A stretch of 64,000 nt of DNA from Leclercia sp. AS011 (GCF_037152535.1 NZ_JBBCMA010000003.1:248001-312000), one strand, 5' to 3'; counted from the first letter of the stretch, positions 53,895 through 63,427 are shown. Program-made: numbers and translations. The notes: generated from the sequence alone by a model not told the origin.

Positions 53895-55573
53895 CACCAG
53901 CTCCAGTTAAGGTTAAAGCCGAGGGTGAGATCGCTGGTTTCAAAGCCGTCCGGCTTCGAGAACGGCGTACCGGCGAACAGGTCGTAGCCGGTGTTAAAGG
54001 CGTTGCCGCGCAGGCCCGCCACGCCGCCCGCCAGGTGTTTACCCACCTGCAGATCCGAGCTGTAGCCGCCCACTTCGCCGTAGTCGGCACCCAGATAGAA
54101 CTCCTGATTCGGCAGCGGCGTGCGCCAGGCCAGATCGTTACGCACGTACCAGCCGTGGCTGGCGCTCAGGGTGCGCTCGCCGTCAAAGCCGCGCACCGTC
54201 CAGCGGTTGCCGATGGCGAACTGATCCTGCGGGGTCAGCGGCGTGTTGCTGATCTGGCGCAGGTACTGGACGTTGTAGCGGAAGTTTTGCGTGCCGATGG
54301 CAAACGGCAGATCCAGTCCGGCGCTGAGCAGGGTAATTTTGCTGAGCGCGGTGGCATCGCCCCAGTACTCTTCCGGGGCAGGCTGCGCGCCAAACCAGCG
54401 GGTACCGCGCTGATAGCTGATGCCCGCATCCAGCGTCGCCTGGCCGATGTAGTGGCGATGATCCAGCCCGATGCGCCAGGCCGCGGTCTGACGGCGCTGG
54501 ACGCCCACTTCCGTATCGTCGATATAGTTGCGGGTCTCGCGCGCCAGCACGTCATAGGAGAAGGTGGTTTTTTGCGAGCCGCTGCGGTGCAGCACGCGGC
54601 TGAGCTGAATGTCGAGGTTTTTGCTCTTACCGCTGTAGCGATAGTCCTCGTTCAGGCCGGCGACGGTCTGGTGGTAGTCATAGTCGCTGCCGGTGACGCC
54701 CAGCATCCAGTAGCCAAAGGGCACCGAGTAGTGAGCGGTGTAGTTTTTGCTGCCTTTGCCGCCCTTGTCGTCCAGATCGTGGCTGGCAGAGACATACAGC
54801 AGGTCGCTCAGGGAGAAGGGGTTATCCAGCGACAGGGTGACGCCGCCCTGGTAGCGTCCGGTGGTTTCGGTTCCGGCATCGTCCAGCGACAGGCCGATAC
54901 GCCACATTTTGCTCTGCTTACGGGTGATCACCACGTCGCTCTCGCCGGGATTTTCCCCTGGCAGCAGCTCCATGTTGGCCTCGACCGTTGGCAGGCGCTG
55001 TAAGTTCTCCAGCCCCTGTTCAATATCGCGCAGATCCAGCAGGTTCCCCTCGTGGGCCGGGAAGGCGCTGTAGAGCTGAATATAGTCGTCGCTCTCTTCG
55101 GTCAGCTTCACGTGGCGGATGGTGCCCGGCACAATGGCGAGTTTCAGCGTCCCGCTCTTCAGATCCTGCGACGGGGCCAGCACCCGGGTGGTGATCCAGC
55201 CGTGGTCGACAATGCGGTTCTGCATCGTGCTCATCAGCAGGTTGATCCCTTTCCCGCCCAGACAGCGCCCCTGGGCCTGATTTGCTATCCGTTGCAGCGG
55301 CAGCCAGTGGGGCAGGGCTTCCTGACCGCTCAGCTCGACGCGGTTAATCGGGAAGCAGGGGGTTTCCGTCGGGAAGGCAATTTTGCCATAGCCGGAGGCG
55401 GGCTCAGAAAGACGCACATCCGGGACCGGCGGAGTTAATTGCTGCTCTAAGGCGCGCTGACGCTGCTGCTGAATAATAAATTGATTATCCGGCTCTGCGG
55501 CATGGGCTGGGAACATTAACGTCAGGCCAGTGGCTGACGCTATTATCAGGGCGAGATTGTGTCGGGCTTTCAT
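53894..55573 (-). CDS. cdiB: CdiB two-partner secretion outer membrane transporter
   Basis: The 559-residue TpsB protein has a signal peptide ([20 protein letters not shown], cleavage after AHA) and an N-terminal plug helix region rich in Gln. POTRA domains follow (about 65-235), then a 16-strand barrel ending in GFNLNWSW. The conserved FhaC-family motif [10 protein letters not shown] is present. It exports CdiA across the outer membrane. The ATG at 55573 was chosen over one at 55609 because it gives a compact signal peptide and has AGGGA upstream. It is the first gene of the cdiB-C-A-I operon. Confidence 0.93.
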   Translation of the reverse strand: MKARHNLALIIASATGLTLMFPAHAAEPDNQFIIQQQRQRALEQQLTPPVPDVRLSEPASGYGKIAFPTETPCFPINRVELSGQEALPHWLPLQRIANQAQGRCLGGKGINLLMSTMQNRIVDHGWITTRVLAPSQDLKSGTLKLAIVPGTIRHVKLTEESDDYIQLYSAFPAHEGNLLDLRDIEQGLENLQRLPTVEANMELLPGENPGESDVVITRKQSKMWRIGLSLDDAGTETTGRYQGGVTLSLDNPFSLSDLLYVSASHDLDDKGGKGSKNYTAHYSVPFGYWMLGVTGSDYDYHQTVAGLNEDYRYSGKSKNLDIQLSRVLHRSGSQKTTFSYDVLARETRNYIDDTEVGVQRRQTAAWRIGLDHRHYIGQATLDAGISYQRGTRWFGAQPAPEEYWGDATALSKITLLSAGLDLPFAIGTQNFRYNVQYLRQISNTPLTPQDQFAIGNRWTVRGFDGERTLSASHGWYVRNDLAWRTPLPNQEFYLGADYGEVGGYSSDLQVGKHLAGGVAGLRGNAFNTGYDLFAGTPFSKPDGFETSDLTLGFNLNWSW

Positions 55574-55654
55574 CGGCGAATCCCTGCTGTGTAAGCAAAA
55601 TGAATACAATGTGATTTTGTGTAAAATTGTTTAAGTATTGCGAGGGGAAGGAAA

Positions 55655-55719
55655 GGGGGATTAATCCTAAAGCCCGGAATAATCCGAGTTTTGGGCTCCT
55701 TAAATCTGGTAGGTTAAGG
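55655..55719 (-). promoter_or_regulatory. Rcs-box-like tandem element upstream of cdiB
   Basis: On the minus strand, TTAGGATTAATCC (within 55655-55670) and CGGATTATTCCGG (55674-55686) repeat at 18-base spacing, the same order and spacing as before the Ail-like gene at 42497. The similarity continues to a shared GGTAGG. It lies about 80-145 bases before the cdiB start, a promoter-proximal position. Rcs binding is inferred from consensus only. Confidence 0.4.
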
Positions 55720-55794
55720 CCTGAGGAGAATATATCCTGGGAATTGCGTGGATATTGGGGAAATATCCACGCGAAACTTAAGTGAAATTAAGGG

Positions 55795-56187
55795 TTATTT
55801 CTGAATGCGGTCGACGCGCACTACCGGCGGAGTAGATTTTTTATCCAGACTGCCATTAATGCTGATCATCTGATCGGGTTTAACCGTGCGGCCGTCAAAT
55901 ACCGCTTGCGGAATGACGGTATCAATGGTGCCGGTTTTATCGCGGAATTTAAATTTATCGCCGCCGGAGCCGTCAATTAAATTACCGCGCAGGGAGATGG
56001 TAGCTCCATCGTGCATCTCTTTGGCCTGCTCCACGGTCATGGTTCTGGCATCTTCGGTGCCGCGATAACCCTCATCCAGCGAATGCGGTGGCGGCGGGGC
56101 AGCGTCTTTCTCCAGTCCACCTTTATCATCGGCATACGCCGTTGAGATTAAAAGACAACACAATAAGGGTGCGACGGTTAATTTCAT
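55795..56187 (-). CDS. ydeI: YdeI, YgiW/YdeI (BOF) family periplasmic protein
   Basis: The 130-residue protein has a signal peptide (cleavage after AYA) and a single OB-fold domain with [20 protein letters not shown] and [10 protein letters not shown], the BOF family pattern. E. coli and Salmonella YdeI (OmdA) help resist hydrogen peroxide and cationic peptides, probably by binding envelope components. Its nearness to ydeJ matches K-12 gene content. Confidence 0.88.
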   Translation of the reverse strand: MKLTVAPLLCCLLISTAYADDKGGLEKDAAPPPPHSLDEGYRGTEDARTMTVEQAKEMHDGATISLRGNLIDGSGGDKFKFRDKTGTIDTVIPQAVFDGRTVKPDQMISINGSLDKKSTPPVVRVDRIQK

Positions 56188-56329
56188 ACTGCCTCCTTGG
56201 TTTACCTTGCTTGACAGATTAAGCCTGGTTGCTATTTTTTATTTTGCAAACAGGAACAGTCTTAATCCATTTTATCTATAAAAATCATCTGGCTGTATAA
56301 TGTTAATAAACGAAGCGGTGAGGTGATAT

Positions 56330-56842
56330 ATGGCGAACGTAAAAGAAAAATCCCCGCCTTTGCCCGGCGTAAAACAGAGTCATACCGCCCTGCAGTTTGA
56401 ATACAACGCCCGCCGCTTCGGTTTCATTCTGTTATTGCTGATTATTGCCGCTGCGCTGTCAGGACTTTTTTCAGGCGGTTATTTTAGCGACGCGACAAAA
56501 AACAACGCCGGGAATAGCCTGGCGGTGGAATATCAACGCTTTGGCCGCCTGCTCTCACCCGTCGAGTTAAAAATAACCCTGCCAGGACAAAATCCTGCCC
56601 CCCTGACGCTGCGCATTGGCGGGGAATATATGGCGCGCACGCAGACCGATAATATCTGGCCGCAGCCCGACGAAATGCACAGCGAGGGCGGGGAGCTGGT
56701 GCTGGTTTATCAGGCGGCGAAGACCCATAACGATTTTACCGTCTGGCTCTATACCACGCCGGAGCAGCCAGGAAAATTCCTCACCAGGGTCAGCGTAAAT
56801 AATCAGCCGGGTCTCTCTTTCTGGCAATTTATCTATCCTTAG
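56330..56842 (+). CDS. single-pass membrane protein of unknown function
   Basis: I do not recognise this 170-residue protein. A short cytoplasmic N-terminus (about 30 residues) precedes one membrane helix (about 31-50, FGFILLLLIIAAALSGLFSG). A roughly 120-residue periplasmic beta-rich domain with PLTLRIGGEYMARTQ follows. It is followed after 9 bases by a DUF421 membrane protein gene; the pairing of a small one-helix protein with DUF421 suggests a membrane complex. Its start lies 142 bases from the divergent ydeI gene. Confidence 0.75.
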   Translation: MANVKEKSPPLPGVKQSHTALQFEYNARRFGFILLLLIIAAALSGLFSGGYFSDATKNNAGNSLAVEYQRFGRLLSPVELKITLPGQNPAPLTLRIGGEYMARTQTDNIWPQPDEMHSEGGELVLVYQAAKTHNDFTVWLYTTPEQPGKFLTRVSVNNQPGLSFWQFIYP

Positions 56843-56851
56843 GAGACCGGT

Positions 56852-57304
56852 ATGGAAATGATACTCAGGGCGGTAGCGATCTATCTGATTCTGCTGGTGG
56901 TCTTTAAAATTGCCGGACGTCGGGCGCTGCTGCAAATGACCAGCTTTGATCTGATCCTGTTGTTGATTATTAGTGAGGCCACCCAGCAGGCGCTGCTGGG
57001 AGAGGATTTTTCGGTGACGGGCGCCATGCTGACCATTATTACGCTGGTAGTGATTGATATGCTTTTTGGTGTGGCAAAAAAATATATCTCCGGCGCGGAG
57101 TCAATGCTCGATGGCTCGCCGGTTATTCTGGTGGTCCACGGTGAATTACAGAATGACAAATTAAAAAAGGTGGATGTCTCCTGCGACGATATTCTGGTAT
57201 CGGCCCGGCAGAATCACGGGATATATCAGCTGGAGAAAATTAAATACGCAATCCTTGAACGTAACGGGCATATTTCGATTATTCCCGAAGAGAGTGAATC
57301 ATGA
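56852..57304 (+). CDS. DUF421 (YetF-like) membrane protein
   Basis: The 150-residue protein has three membrane helices (about 4-20, 31-48 and 55-73) and a cytoplasmic C-terminal domain with MLDGSPVILVVHGELQ, the DUF421 signature. The family includes YetF/YcaP-type proteins of unknown function. It overlaps ydeJ by 4 bases and follows the one-helix protein by 9 bases, so the three form an operon. Many family members are longer (over 200 aa); this is a compact version. Confidence 0.82.
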   Translation: MEMILRAVAIYLILLVVFKIAGRRALLQMTSFDLILLLIISEATQQALLGEDFSVTGAMLTIITLVVIDMLFGVAKKYISGAESMLDGSPVILVVHGELQNDKLKKVDVSCDDILVSARQNHGIYQLEKIKYAILERNGHISIIPEESES

Positions 57305-57825
57305 AAGAAAATATCTGGAACCAGGCAAAAACCACGAAGGAGCTCACCGCTCAGGTGTCGACGGTATTGATCGATCTGGGCTGGTTGCTTACCACGGCCG
57401 AGTCCTGCACCGGGGGCAACGTGGCTTCGGCGCTCTGTGCAGAAAAGGATACGGCCTCGTTCTTTGGCACCGGCGTGGTGACCTTTAACAACGAAGCCAA
57501 ACACAAGGTGTTGGGGGTCAGCAAGGCCACTCTTGAGAAGTACACCGCCGTAAGTAGCCAGACGGTAGGGGAGATGGCCGAGGGGGCCCTCGCGCTTGCC
57601 GATGCGGATGTCAGCATCGCCATCAGCGGCTATGCCGGGCCGGACGGCGGCGAGGATGGTACCCCGGCGGGCACCGTCTGGTTTGGCTGGTGTTTCCGCG
57701 GCGAAGTGACGACCGCCGTACAGCACTTTACCGGCGAATGTGAAGATGTGATCGAGAAAGCGGTTCGCTATGCGCTTTCAGAACTGTTGCGGCAGATCCC
57801 GCACTGGAAAAAGCAGCTGCATTAA
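57301..57825 (+). CDS. ydeJ: CinA C-terminal domain-like protein YdeJ
   Basis: The 174-residue protein is a stand-alone CinA C-terminal domain, with the diagnostic TTAESCTGGN and AISGYAGPDGG motifs. The related PncC enzyme deamidates nicotinamide mononucleotide. E. coli YdeJ is a paralogue whose activity is not established, so nucleotide amidase function is only a family expectation. It is translationally coupled to the DUF421 gene. Confidence 0.88.
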   Translation: MKENIWNQAKTTKELTAQVSTVLIDLGWLLTTAESCTGGNVASALCAEKDTASFFGTGVVTFNNEAKHKVLGVSKATLEKYTAVSSQTVGEMAEGALALADADVSIAISGYAGPDGGEDGTPAGTVWFGWCFRGEVTTAVQHFTGECEDVIEKAVRYALSELLRQIPHWKKQLH

Positions 57826-57834
57826 GGAGAGGTT

Positions 57835-58821
57835 ATGAGTGTGGTGGTGATTACCGGCGCAACGGCTGGGGTAGGCAAGGCCACGGCGCTGCGTTTTGCA
57901 GCGGCGGGCTACGACGTGGGGCTGATTGCCCGCGATGACCACAGCCTGGAAGCCACGCGGGCGGAGGTGGCGAACTATGGCGTCAACTGCCATGCGGTGA
58001 GCCTGGACGTGGCGGATGCCGCGGCGCTGAGCCAGGCGGCGCAGACCCTGGCCGAACGGCTGGGCGCGATTGACGTGTGGATCAACAACGCCATGTGTAC
58101 CACGCTGGCGCCGTTCTACAGCATAACCGACGATGAATTTCGCCGGGTGACGGAGGTGACCTATCTGGGCACCGTCAACGGTACGCGTGCCGCGCTGGAG
58201 CAGATGATCCCCCGCGACAGCGGGGTGATTATCCAGGTCGGCTCCGCGCTGGCCTATCGCTCTATTCCGCTCCAGTCGGCCTACTGCGGTGCCAAGGCGG
58301 CGATCCGCGGCTTTACCGATGCGCTGCGTACCGAGCTGATGCATGAGCGCAGCGGCGTCAGTCTGGCGATGGTGCAGATGCCGGGGCTCAACACCCCGCA
58401 GTTTGACTGGGCGAAGAATAAGTTCGCCTGGAGCATGCGCCCGGTCGCACCGGTGTTTCAGCCGGAGGTCGCCGCCGAGGCCATCTTCGGCGTGGCGCAA
58501 AGGCCGGTGCGCGAGCTGTGGGTGGGGCGCAGTACCATCGGGGCGATTGTCGGCCAGTTCCTGTTCCCCGGTTATCTCGACCGGATGATGGTGAAAAAAG
58601 CCTGGGAAGGGCAGATGGAGGAGAGGCTCAACCCGCCAGACCAGCGGGACAACCTGACCGAACCGGTGGGCGGCGAGCACCGGGTGCACGGGCGTTTTTC
58701 CCCGGAGGCCCACTCCCGCGCCCCGGCGATCACCTCCGGCGTACCGGGCAAAGCCCTGCTCGGCACCGCCGCGCTGGCCGGGCTGTTGTTAATTGGGAAA
58801 TGCATTGGTCGACGGAAGTAG
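57835..58821 (+). CDS. SDR oxidoreductase with a C-terminal membrane-anchor-like helix
   Basis: The 328-residue protein has an SDR domain with TGATAGVGKATA, WINNAMCT (a variant of NNAG) and the catalytic YCGAKAA. After the domain, about 70 residues of polar linker lead to a hydrophobic C-terminal helix (ALLGTAALAGLLLIGKCIG). That makes it longer than typical 250-residue SDRs. A membrane-associated dehydrogenase acting on a lipid-like substrate is possible. GGAGAGG precedes the ATG, 10 bases after ydeJ. Confidence 0.85.
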   Translation: MSVVVITGATAGVGKATALRFAAAGYDVGLIARDDHSLEATRAEVANYGVNCHAVSLDVADAAALSQAAQTLAERLGAIDVWINNAMCTTLAPFYSITDDEFRRVTEVTYLGTVNGTRAALEQMIPRDSGVIIQVGSALAYRSIPLQSAYCGAKAAIRGFTDALRTELMHERSGVSLAMVQMPGLNTPQFDWAKNKFAWSMRPVAPVFQPEVAAEAIFGVAQRPVRELWVGRSTIGAIVGQFLFPGYLDRMMVKKAWEGQMEERLNPPDQRDNLTEPVGGEHRVHGRFSPEAHSRAPAITSGVPGKALLGTAALAGLLLIGKCIGRRK

Positions 58822-58849
58822 CTTGACCCTGCATGATGCGGCAACGCCC

Positions 58850-58940
58850 GGCGGCGCTGCGCTTGCCGGGCCTACGGATTGTGCATGTTGCGGGTTTTGT
58901 AGGCCGGGTAAGGCGTAGCCGCCACCCGGCGATGTTGCAG
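58850..58940. repeat. BIME, left copy of a 91-bp near-identical pair
   Basis: Two opposed REP units (GGCGGCGCTGCGCTTGCCGG ... and GTAGGCCGGGTAAGGCGTAG ...) with the spacer between them. The same 91 bases recur at 59421-59511 with about 4 mismatches, all in the spacer. It follows the SDR gene by 28 bases. Confidence 0.9.
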
Positions 58941-59420
58941 AATGCGGCCTGTTCCGCCTTACCCCTGCAAGGGCAGGATCCACACAAAAATATACGCACG
59001 GACGATCCCCTCTTTCTGAGGGAGAGGATGGAACATGCGACTGAGGTGGTAGTTCCGTTCACCTTACGTTCTGCACTTCTCTGTTAATCGCGTCACCCGT
59101 GAACGTGTGAAGGGGGCTCGCCGCCGCCCCCTTCACAATCCCGGCTCCCGGCAAAGAAAATCGCCGCTTCGCGGTGCCCTCAGCTTATTCCTTCAGGCTT
59201 TCGGGTCGGGCACCAGCCTGCATCCCTGCAGGCTATGCCCTCTCGGCGCGTCCCTGCGCCTCGCCCCGGCCTTCCAGAAACGCTTCGGCGATTTTCAGCC
59301 GGACCAGGGAGCCGCTGTAAGTCGTTTATTATTCTTTAATTATTTCATGGCGTTAAAGCAATAAAATTACTGGGGATTCTTCAGCCCACAGAGAGAGGGA
59401 GAAGTTCATATGCACCCTGC
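58941..59420. other. gene-free stretch between the two BIME copies
   Basis: This 480-base region carries no gene I can support. It contains a striking 11-base perfect hairpin (GTGAAGGGGGC / GCCCCCTTCAC, 59107-59136). A GC-rich segment (about 59140-59320) has a short 85-codon frame with low-complexity composition and no ribosome-binding sequence. The composition looks like multi-copy intergenic sequence, but I cannot name a repeat family. Confidence 0.5.
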
Positions 59421-59511
59421 GGCGGCGCTGCGCTTGCCGGGCCTACGGGTTGTGCATGCAGTGGGTTTTGTAGGCCGGGTAAGGCGTAGCCGCCACCCGG
59501 CGATGTTGCAG
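59421..59511. repeat. BIME, right copy of a 91-bp near-identical pair
   Basis: Second copy of the 58850-58940 sequence in the same orientation, ending one base before the cioB stop codon. The copies frame the intervening 480 bases as direct repeats. Confidence 0.9.
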
Positions 59512-59512
59512 C

Positions 59513-60523
59513 TTAATGGTAGCCTTCGGTGTCCGTCACCTTGCCGCGAAACACGTAGTAGCTCCAGGCGGTGTAGACCAGGATCAACGGGATGATCAGC
59601 AGCGTCCCCACCAGCATAAACAGCTGGCTGGAAGGCGGGGCGGCGGCTTCCCATATTGTGATGTCAGGCGGAATGATGTTGGGCCACAGGCTGATCCCCA
59701 GCCCGCTAAAGCCGAGGAAGATCAGCCCGAGGGTCAACAGGAAAGGCCTGGCGTGACTGTGCGGATTGCGGGTGAGCCGCCAGATCCAGACCCCAAACAC
59801 CGCCACCAGCAGCGGCACCGGCAGGAAGTAGAAGAAGTTCGGCAACGAGAACCAGCGCTCGGAGACATATTGCCAGCCGAGCGGCGTCCAGATGCTCACT
59901 ACCGCCACGACCACCAGCAGCGCCAGCAGCACCTTGCGGGTCAGATCCCGCATGTGATGCTGTAACGCTCCCTCGCTTTTCATGATCAGCCAGGTGGTGC
60001 CCAGCAGGGTATAAGCCACCATTAGCCCCAGCCCGCAGAAAAGGTTGAAGGGGGTCAGCCAGTCCAGCGCGGAACCGGCAAAGCGACGGCCCTCAACGTC
60101 GAAACCGTTGATCATCGCCCCGACCACAATGCCCTGGCTGAAGGTCGCCAGCAGCGATCCCCCGGCAAAGGAGTAGTCCCAGAAGGCACGGTGCGACGGC
60201 GTGGCCTTAAAGCGAAACTCAAAGGCTACGCCGCGGAAGATCAGGCCGATCAGCATGGCGGTCAGGGGGATCGTCAGGGCGTCGATGATCACCGCATAGG
60301 CCAGCGGGAAGGCACCGAACAATCCAGCGCCCCCCAGCACCAGCCAGGTTTCATTTCCGTCCCAGACCGGGGCGACGCTGTTAACCATCACGTCCCGCGC
60401 CTGCGGGTCACGCTCAAAGTAGAAGAGCATGCCAATACCCAAATCGAACCCATCCATAATGATGTACATCAGGGTGGCGAAGACGATGATGGCAAACCAG
60501 ATCACTGAGATATCGACGCCCAT
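59513..60523 (-). CDS. cioB: cyanide-insensitive (bd-type) quinol oxidase subunit II
   Basis: The 336-residue protein is a CydB-family subunit with about eight membrane helices. It has conserved segments MDGFDLGIGML, WDGNETWLVLGG and GTTWLIMKSEG. It pairs with the short-loop subunit I upstream. The ATG overlaps the cioA stop (TAATG). No cydX-like small gene follows; the BIME begins directly after the stop. Confidence 0.92.
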   Translation of the reverse strand: MGVDISVIWFAIIVFATLMYIIMDGFDLGIGMLFYFERDPQARDVMVNSVAPVWDGNETWLVLGGAGLFGAFPLAYAVIIDALTIPLTAMLIGLIFRGVAFEFRFKATPSHRAFWDYSFAGGSLLATFSQGIVVGAMINGFDVEGRRFAGSALDWLTPFNLFCGLGLMVAYTLLGTTWLIMKSEGALQHHMRDLTRKVLLALLVVVAVVSIWTPLGWQYVSERWFSLPNFFYFLPVPLLVAVFGVWIWRLTRNPHSHARPFLLTLGLIFLGFSGLGISLWPNIIPPDITIWEAAAPPSSQLFMLVGTLLIIPLILVYTAWSYYVFRGKVTDTEGYH

Positions 60524-61926
60524 TATGGTTTCTCCTCTTCCGGGACCGGTTCTGCCGCCGAGAGCGGACGTGCGGGCCTGCCGTCGGTATTGACCGAGAG
60601 AGTGTCGGTCGGCTGCGGCCCCTTCTTAATCAACCGCACCAGATAGACATACCCCACGCCAAACACCGAACAGTAGACGACGAAAAACGCCAGCAGGCTG
60701 ATGCTCATTTGCAATGTGCTGTGCAGCGACACCGCATCGATGGTGCGCAGATAGCCATACACCACCCACGGCTGGCGACCCACCTCGGTGGTGATCCAGC
60801 CCGCGAGGATCGCCACCAGCCCGGCGGGCCCCATCAACAGGGCAAACCAGTGGAACGGGCGGGAGTGGTACAGACGGCGACGGCGGCGCAACCACAGGCT
60901 GGCGACCCCCATCAGGATCATCAGCAGCCCGAGGCCCACCATCACGCGGAACGACCAGAAGACGATCAGCGAGTTGGGCCGCTCATCTTTTGGGAAATCT
61001 TTCAGCGCCGGAACCTGTTTATCCAGACTGTGGGTGAGGATCAGGCTGCCGAGCGCCGGGATCTCCAGCCCGTATTTGGTGCGCTCCTCCTCCATATCCG
61101 GCACGCCAAACAGCAGCAGCGGCGTGGCTTCCCCCGGCGGATTTTCCCAGTGCCCCTCGATGGCGGCGATTTTCGCCGGCTGATGTTCGAGGGTGTTCAG
61201 ACCGTGCATATCCCCGACGAAGGCCTGGATCGGCGCGACCAGCAGGGCCATCCACAGCGCCATTGAGAACATCTTGCGCACCGCGGGGGTGTCGTTGCCG
61301 CGCAGCAGATGCCAGGCACCGGAGGCACCCACAAACAGGGCGCTACTCAGGAAGGCGGCGATGGACATATGGATCAGGCGGTAGGGGAAGGAGGGGTTAA
61401 AGATGATGGCAAACCAGTCCTCGGGGATCACCTGCCCGTTCTCGATGCTGAAACCCTGCGGGGTGTGCATCCAGCTGTTGGAGGCGAGGATCCAGAAGGT
61501 GGACATCAGGGTGCCCAGCGCCACCATGCAGGTGGCAAAAAAGTGCAGCCCGGGCCCGACCTTGTTCCAGCCAAACAGCATCACGCCAAGGAAACCCGCT
61601 TCGAGGAAGAAGGCGGTGAGGACTTCATAGGTGAGCAGCGGGCCGGTAATGCTCCCGGCAAACTGGGAGAAGCCGCTCCAGTTGGTGCCGAACTGATAGG
61701 CCATCACCAGACCTGAGACCACGCCCATGCCAAAGTTTACAGCGAAGATTTTTAACCAGAAGTGATACAGCGAGCGCCAGACGTCATTCTTCGTTCGCAG
61801 CCACATGCCCTCAAGCACCACCAGATAGCTGGCGAGGCCGATGGTTAAGGCCGGGAAGATAATGTGAAACGACACTGTGAAGGCGAACTGTAGCCTGGCG
61901 AGATGAAACGCATCGAGTTCGAACAT
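60523..61926 (-). CDS. cioA: cyanide-insensitive (bd-type) quinol oxidase subunit I
   Basis: The 467-residue protein is a CydA-family subunit. Haem-ligand regions are visible near the N-terminus (FTVSFHIIFPALTIG, His21) and around GRQPWVVYGYL. The length is well below E. coli CydA (522) and AppC (514), indicating the short Q-loop of CIO-type oxidases, which resist cyanide and nitric oxide and have high oxygen affinity. It reduces oxygen to water using quinol in the inner membrane. It lies downstream of the katN operon on the same strand. Confidence 0.92.
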   Translation of the reverse strand: MFELDAFHLARLQFAFTVSFHIIFPALTIGLASYLVVLEGMWLRTKNDVWRSLYHFWLKIFAVNFGMGVVSGLVMAYQFGTNWSGFSQFAGSITGPLLTYEVLTAFFLEAGFLGVMLFGWNKVGPGLHFFATCMVALGTLMSTFWILASNSWMHTPQGFSIENGQVIPEDWFAIIFNPSFPYRLIHMSIAAFLSSALFVGASGAWHLLRGNDTPAVRKMFSMALWMALLVAPIQAFVGDMHGLNTLEHQPAKIAAIEGHWENPPGEATPLLLFGVPDMEEERTKYGLEIPALGSLILTHSLDKQVPALKDFPKDERPNSLIVFWSFRVMVGLGLLMILMGVASLWLRRRRRLYHSRPFHWFALLMGPAGLVAILAGWITTEVGRQPWVVYGYLRTIDAVSLHSTLQMSISLLAFFVVYCSVFGVGYVYLVRLIKKGPQPTDTLSVNTDGRPARPLSAAEPVPEEEKP

Positions 61927-62001
61927 CGTACTCTACCCCTGTCAGCGAAATGCCCCGTAAGAAACGGGGCATCGTGGTACTGCATTGACTTCGGCGCGGG
62001 G

Positions 62002-62874
62002 TTACGGTTTTTTCTTACCGGCCCCCAGCTCCGCGCCCGTCAACGGATTGACATCTGGATCGGACTCGGTGCGTTTCGCCATCGCTTTCAGCAGAGCGGC
62101 CTGCTCTTTTGACAGCGTGACCTGAGCGCCACCGTCGCCACCGTCAACGGCAGGTTGTGGATCGGCGACGTACTCAAAGTTTTCGTCGCTGTTCCAGCTG
62201 CCGCGAAGATCGTCACCCGCAGACATATTGTAGTAGGTGGTTGAATATTGTTCGATAGGCGGCAGTTTTCCCGGTGGGAAATTATTGCGAATCGACTGCA
62301 GCGCCTTCTCAAATGAGAGCTGGTGCGCGACCTCACGGGTCATCAGAAACGCGAGGGTATCTTTTACCCCGACATCGTCGGTGACGTTGATCAGACGTTC
62401 ATAGATGATTTTAGCGCGCGCTTCCGCCGCGATATTTGAACGCAGGTCGGCGGTAACTTCCCCAATGGTGTCGACATAGGCCGCCGTCCACGGCACGCCG
62501 CCGGAGTTAGTGAGCGCTGGCCCACCGCCGTACAGCAGGGAGGTGACATGGCTGTCGTTACCGTTTTGCGTCAGGGAGCGGTAGAGCTCCGCTTCCTGTT
62601 CGGTGCCTTCTGCCAGCTCGCCTTTGGCACCTTTATTCAGCATACCGACCAGCGTCCCGATAATTTCGAGGTGGCTCAGCTCTTCGGTAGCGATATCCAT
62701 CAGCATCTCTCTGCGGCCCGGATCGTCATCACCCAGACCCTGAGTGAAGTAACGACAGGCGGCAGCCAGTTCGCCCTGAGGGCCACCAAACTGTTCGAGA
62801 AGCAGGTTCGCCAGGCCAGGATTCGGCTCGGCAACGCGGACGGTGTACTGCAACTGTTTTACGTGTCGAAACAT
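62002..62874 (-). CDS. katN: manganese-containing catalase KatN
   Basis: The 290-residue protein is a dimanganese catalase with a ferritin-like four-helix core. Expected metal ligands are E35 (GPQGELAA), E65 and H68 (ATEELSHLE), E151 (AAEARAK) and H184 (REVAHQLS). It breaks down hydrogen peroxide in the cytoplasm without haem. In Salmonella katN lies in the RpoS-dependent yciGFE-katN operon; the same order (yciF, yciE, katN) is kept here, with 15 bases between yciE and katN. K-12 lacks katN. Confidence 0.94.
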   Translation of the reverse strand: MFRHVKQLQYTVRVAEPNPGLANLLLEQFGGPQGELAAACRYFTQGLGDDDPGRREMLMDIATEELSHLEIIGTLVGMLNKGAKGELAEGTEQEAELYRSLTQNGNDSHVTSLLYGGGPALTNSGGVPWTAAYVDTIGEVTADLRSNIAAEARAKIIYERLINVTDDVGVKDTLAFLMTREVAHQLSFEKALQSIRNNFPPGKLPPIEQYSTTYYNMSAGDDLRGSWNSDENFEYVADPQPAVDGGDGGAQVTLSKEQAALLKAMAKRTESDPDVNPLTGAELGAGKKKP

Positions 62875-62889
62875 AGGCTCACTCCTGGG

Positions 62890-63396
62890 TTATTTTTTCG
62901 CTTCAACGCCTTCAGCGTCAGAGCGCAGGAGGAATTGTTCCGTGGTATCAGGGATGTGCTGGATGAGCCAGTCGGCCATGCGCTGCTCTTCCGCAAGAAT
63001 AGATTCGATGGCAGGAACGGAGGCCACATCTCCGGCTTTTTTTGCTGCAGCCAGCAGGGAGGTATAGCAGGCGATTTCGAACTGCTCGAAAACGTAGCCG
63101 CTAATGGAACCCTTCACGATCTCATCCGACGCGGCCATGCCACCCATCGACTGACCGAACGCCATCATTTTGCTCATGGAGTCTTTAAGCACCGAGCGGG
63201 AAATATTGTTCCGATCGAGTATCTCTTCCAGCAAGGTAATTTGGTGTTTCGTTTCAGAAATATGCTGTTCAATACGGGCGCGAACATCAGGATAATTATC
63301 GATGCGGCTGGCCATTGATTCGAGCATAGATTCGGCTTGCTTTTCCATGGCGTGAGCATCGCGTAGCCAGTCATGGTAGTGTTCTACGTGATTCAT
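62890..63396 (-). CDS. yciE: YciE, DUF892 ferritin-like protein
   Basis: The 168-residue protein is a DUF892 ferritin-like protein with four helices and potential metal-binding residues in AMEKQAESM and AEEQRMADWL. It matches E. coli YciE and precedes katN as in Salmonella. Members are stress-induced (RpoS) proteins of unknown reaction, possibly metal-handling. It starts 31 bases after yciF. Confidence 0.92.
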   Translation of the reverse strand: MNHVEHYHDWLRDAHAMEKQAESMLESMASRIDNYPDVRARIEQHISETKHQITLLEEILDRNNISRSVLKDSMSKMMAFGQSMGGMAASDEIVKGSISGYVFEQFEIACYTSLLAAAKKAGDVASVPAIESILAEEQRMADWLIQHIPDTTEQFLLRSDAEGVEAKK

Positions 63397-63427
63397 ATTT
63401 TCTTCCTCGGGTTCGGTTAATTCAGAT

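Noticed and set aside
59107..59364. 85-codon frame in the segment between the BIME copies
   Set aside because: It runs through a hairpin and low-complexity GC-rich sequence, lacks a ribosome-binding sequence and ends in unrelated AT-rich DNA, so chance is more likely than a gene.
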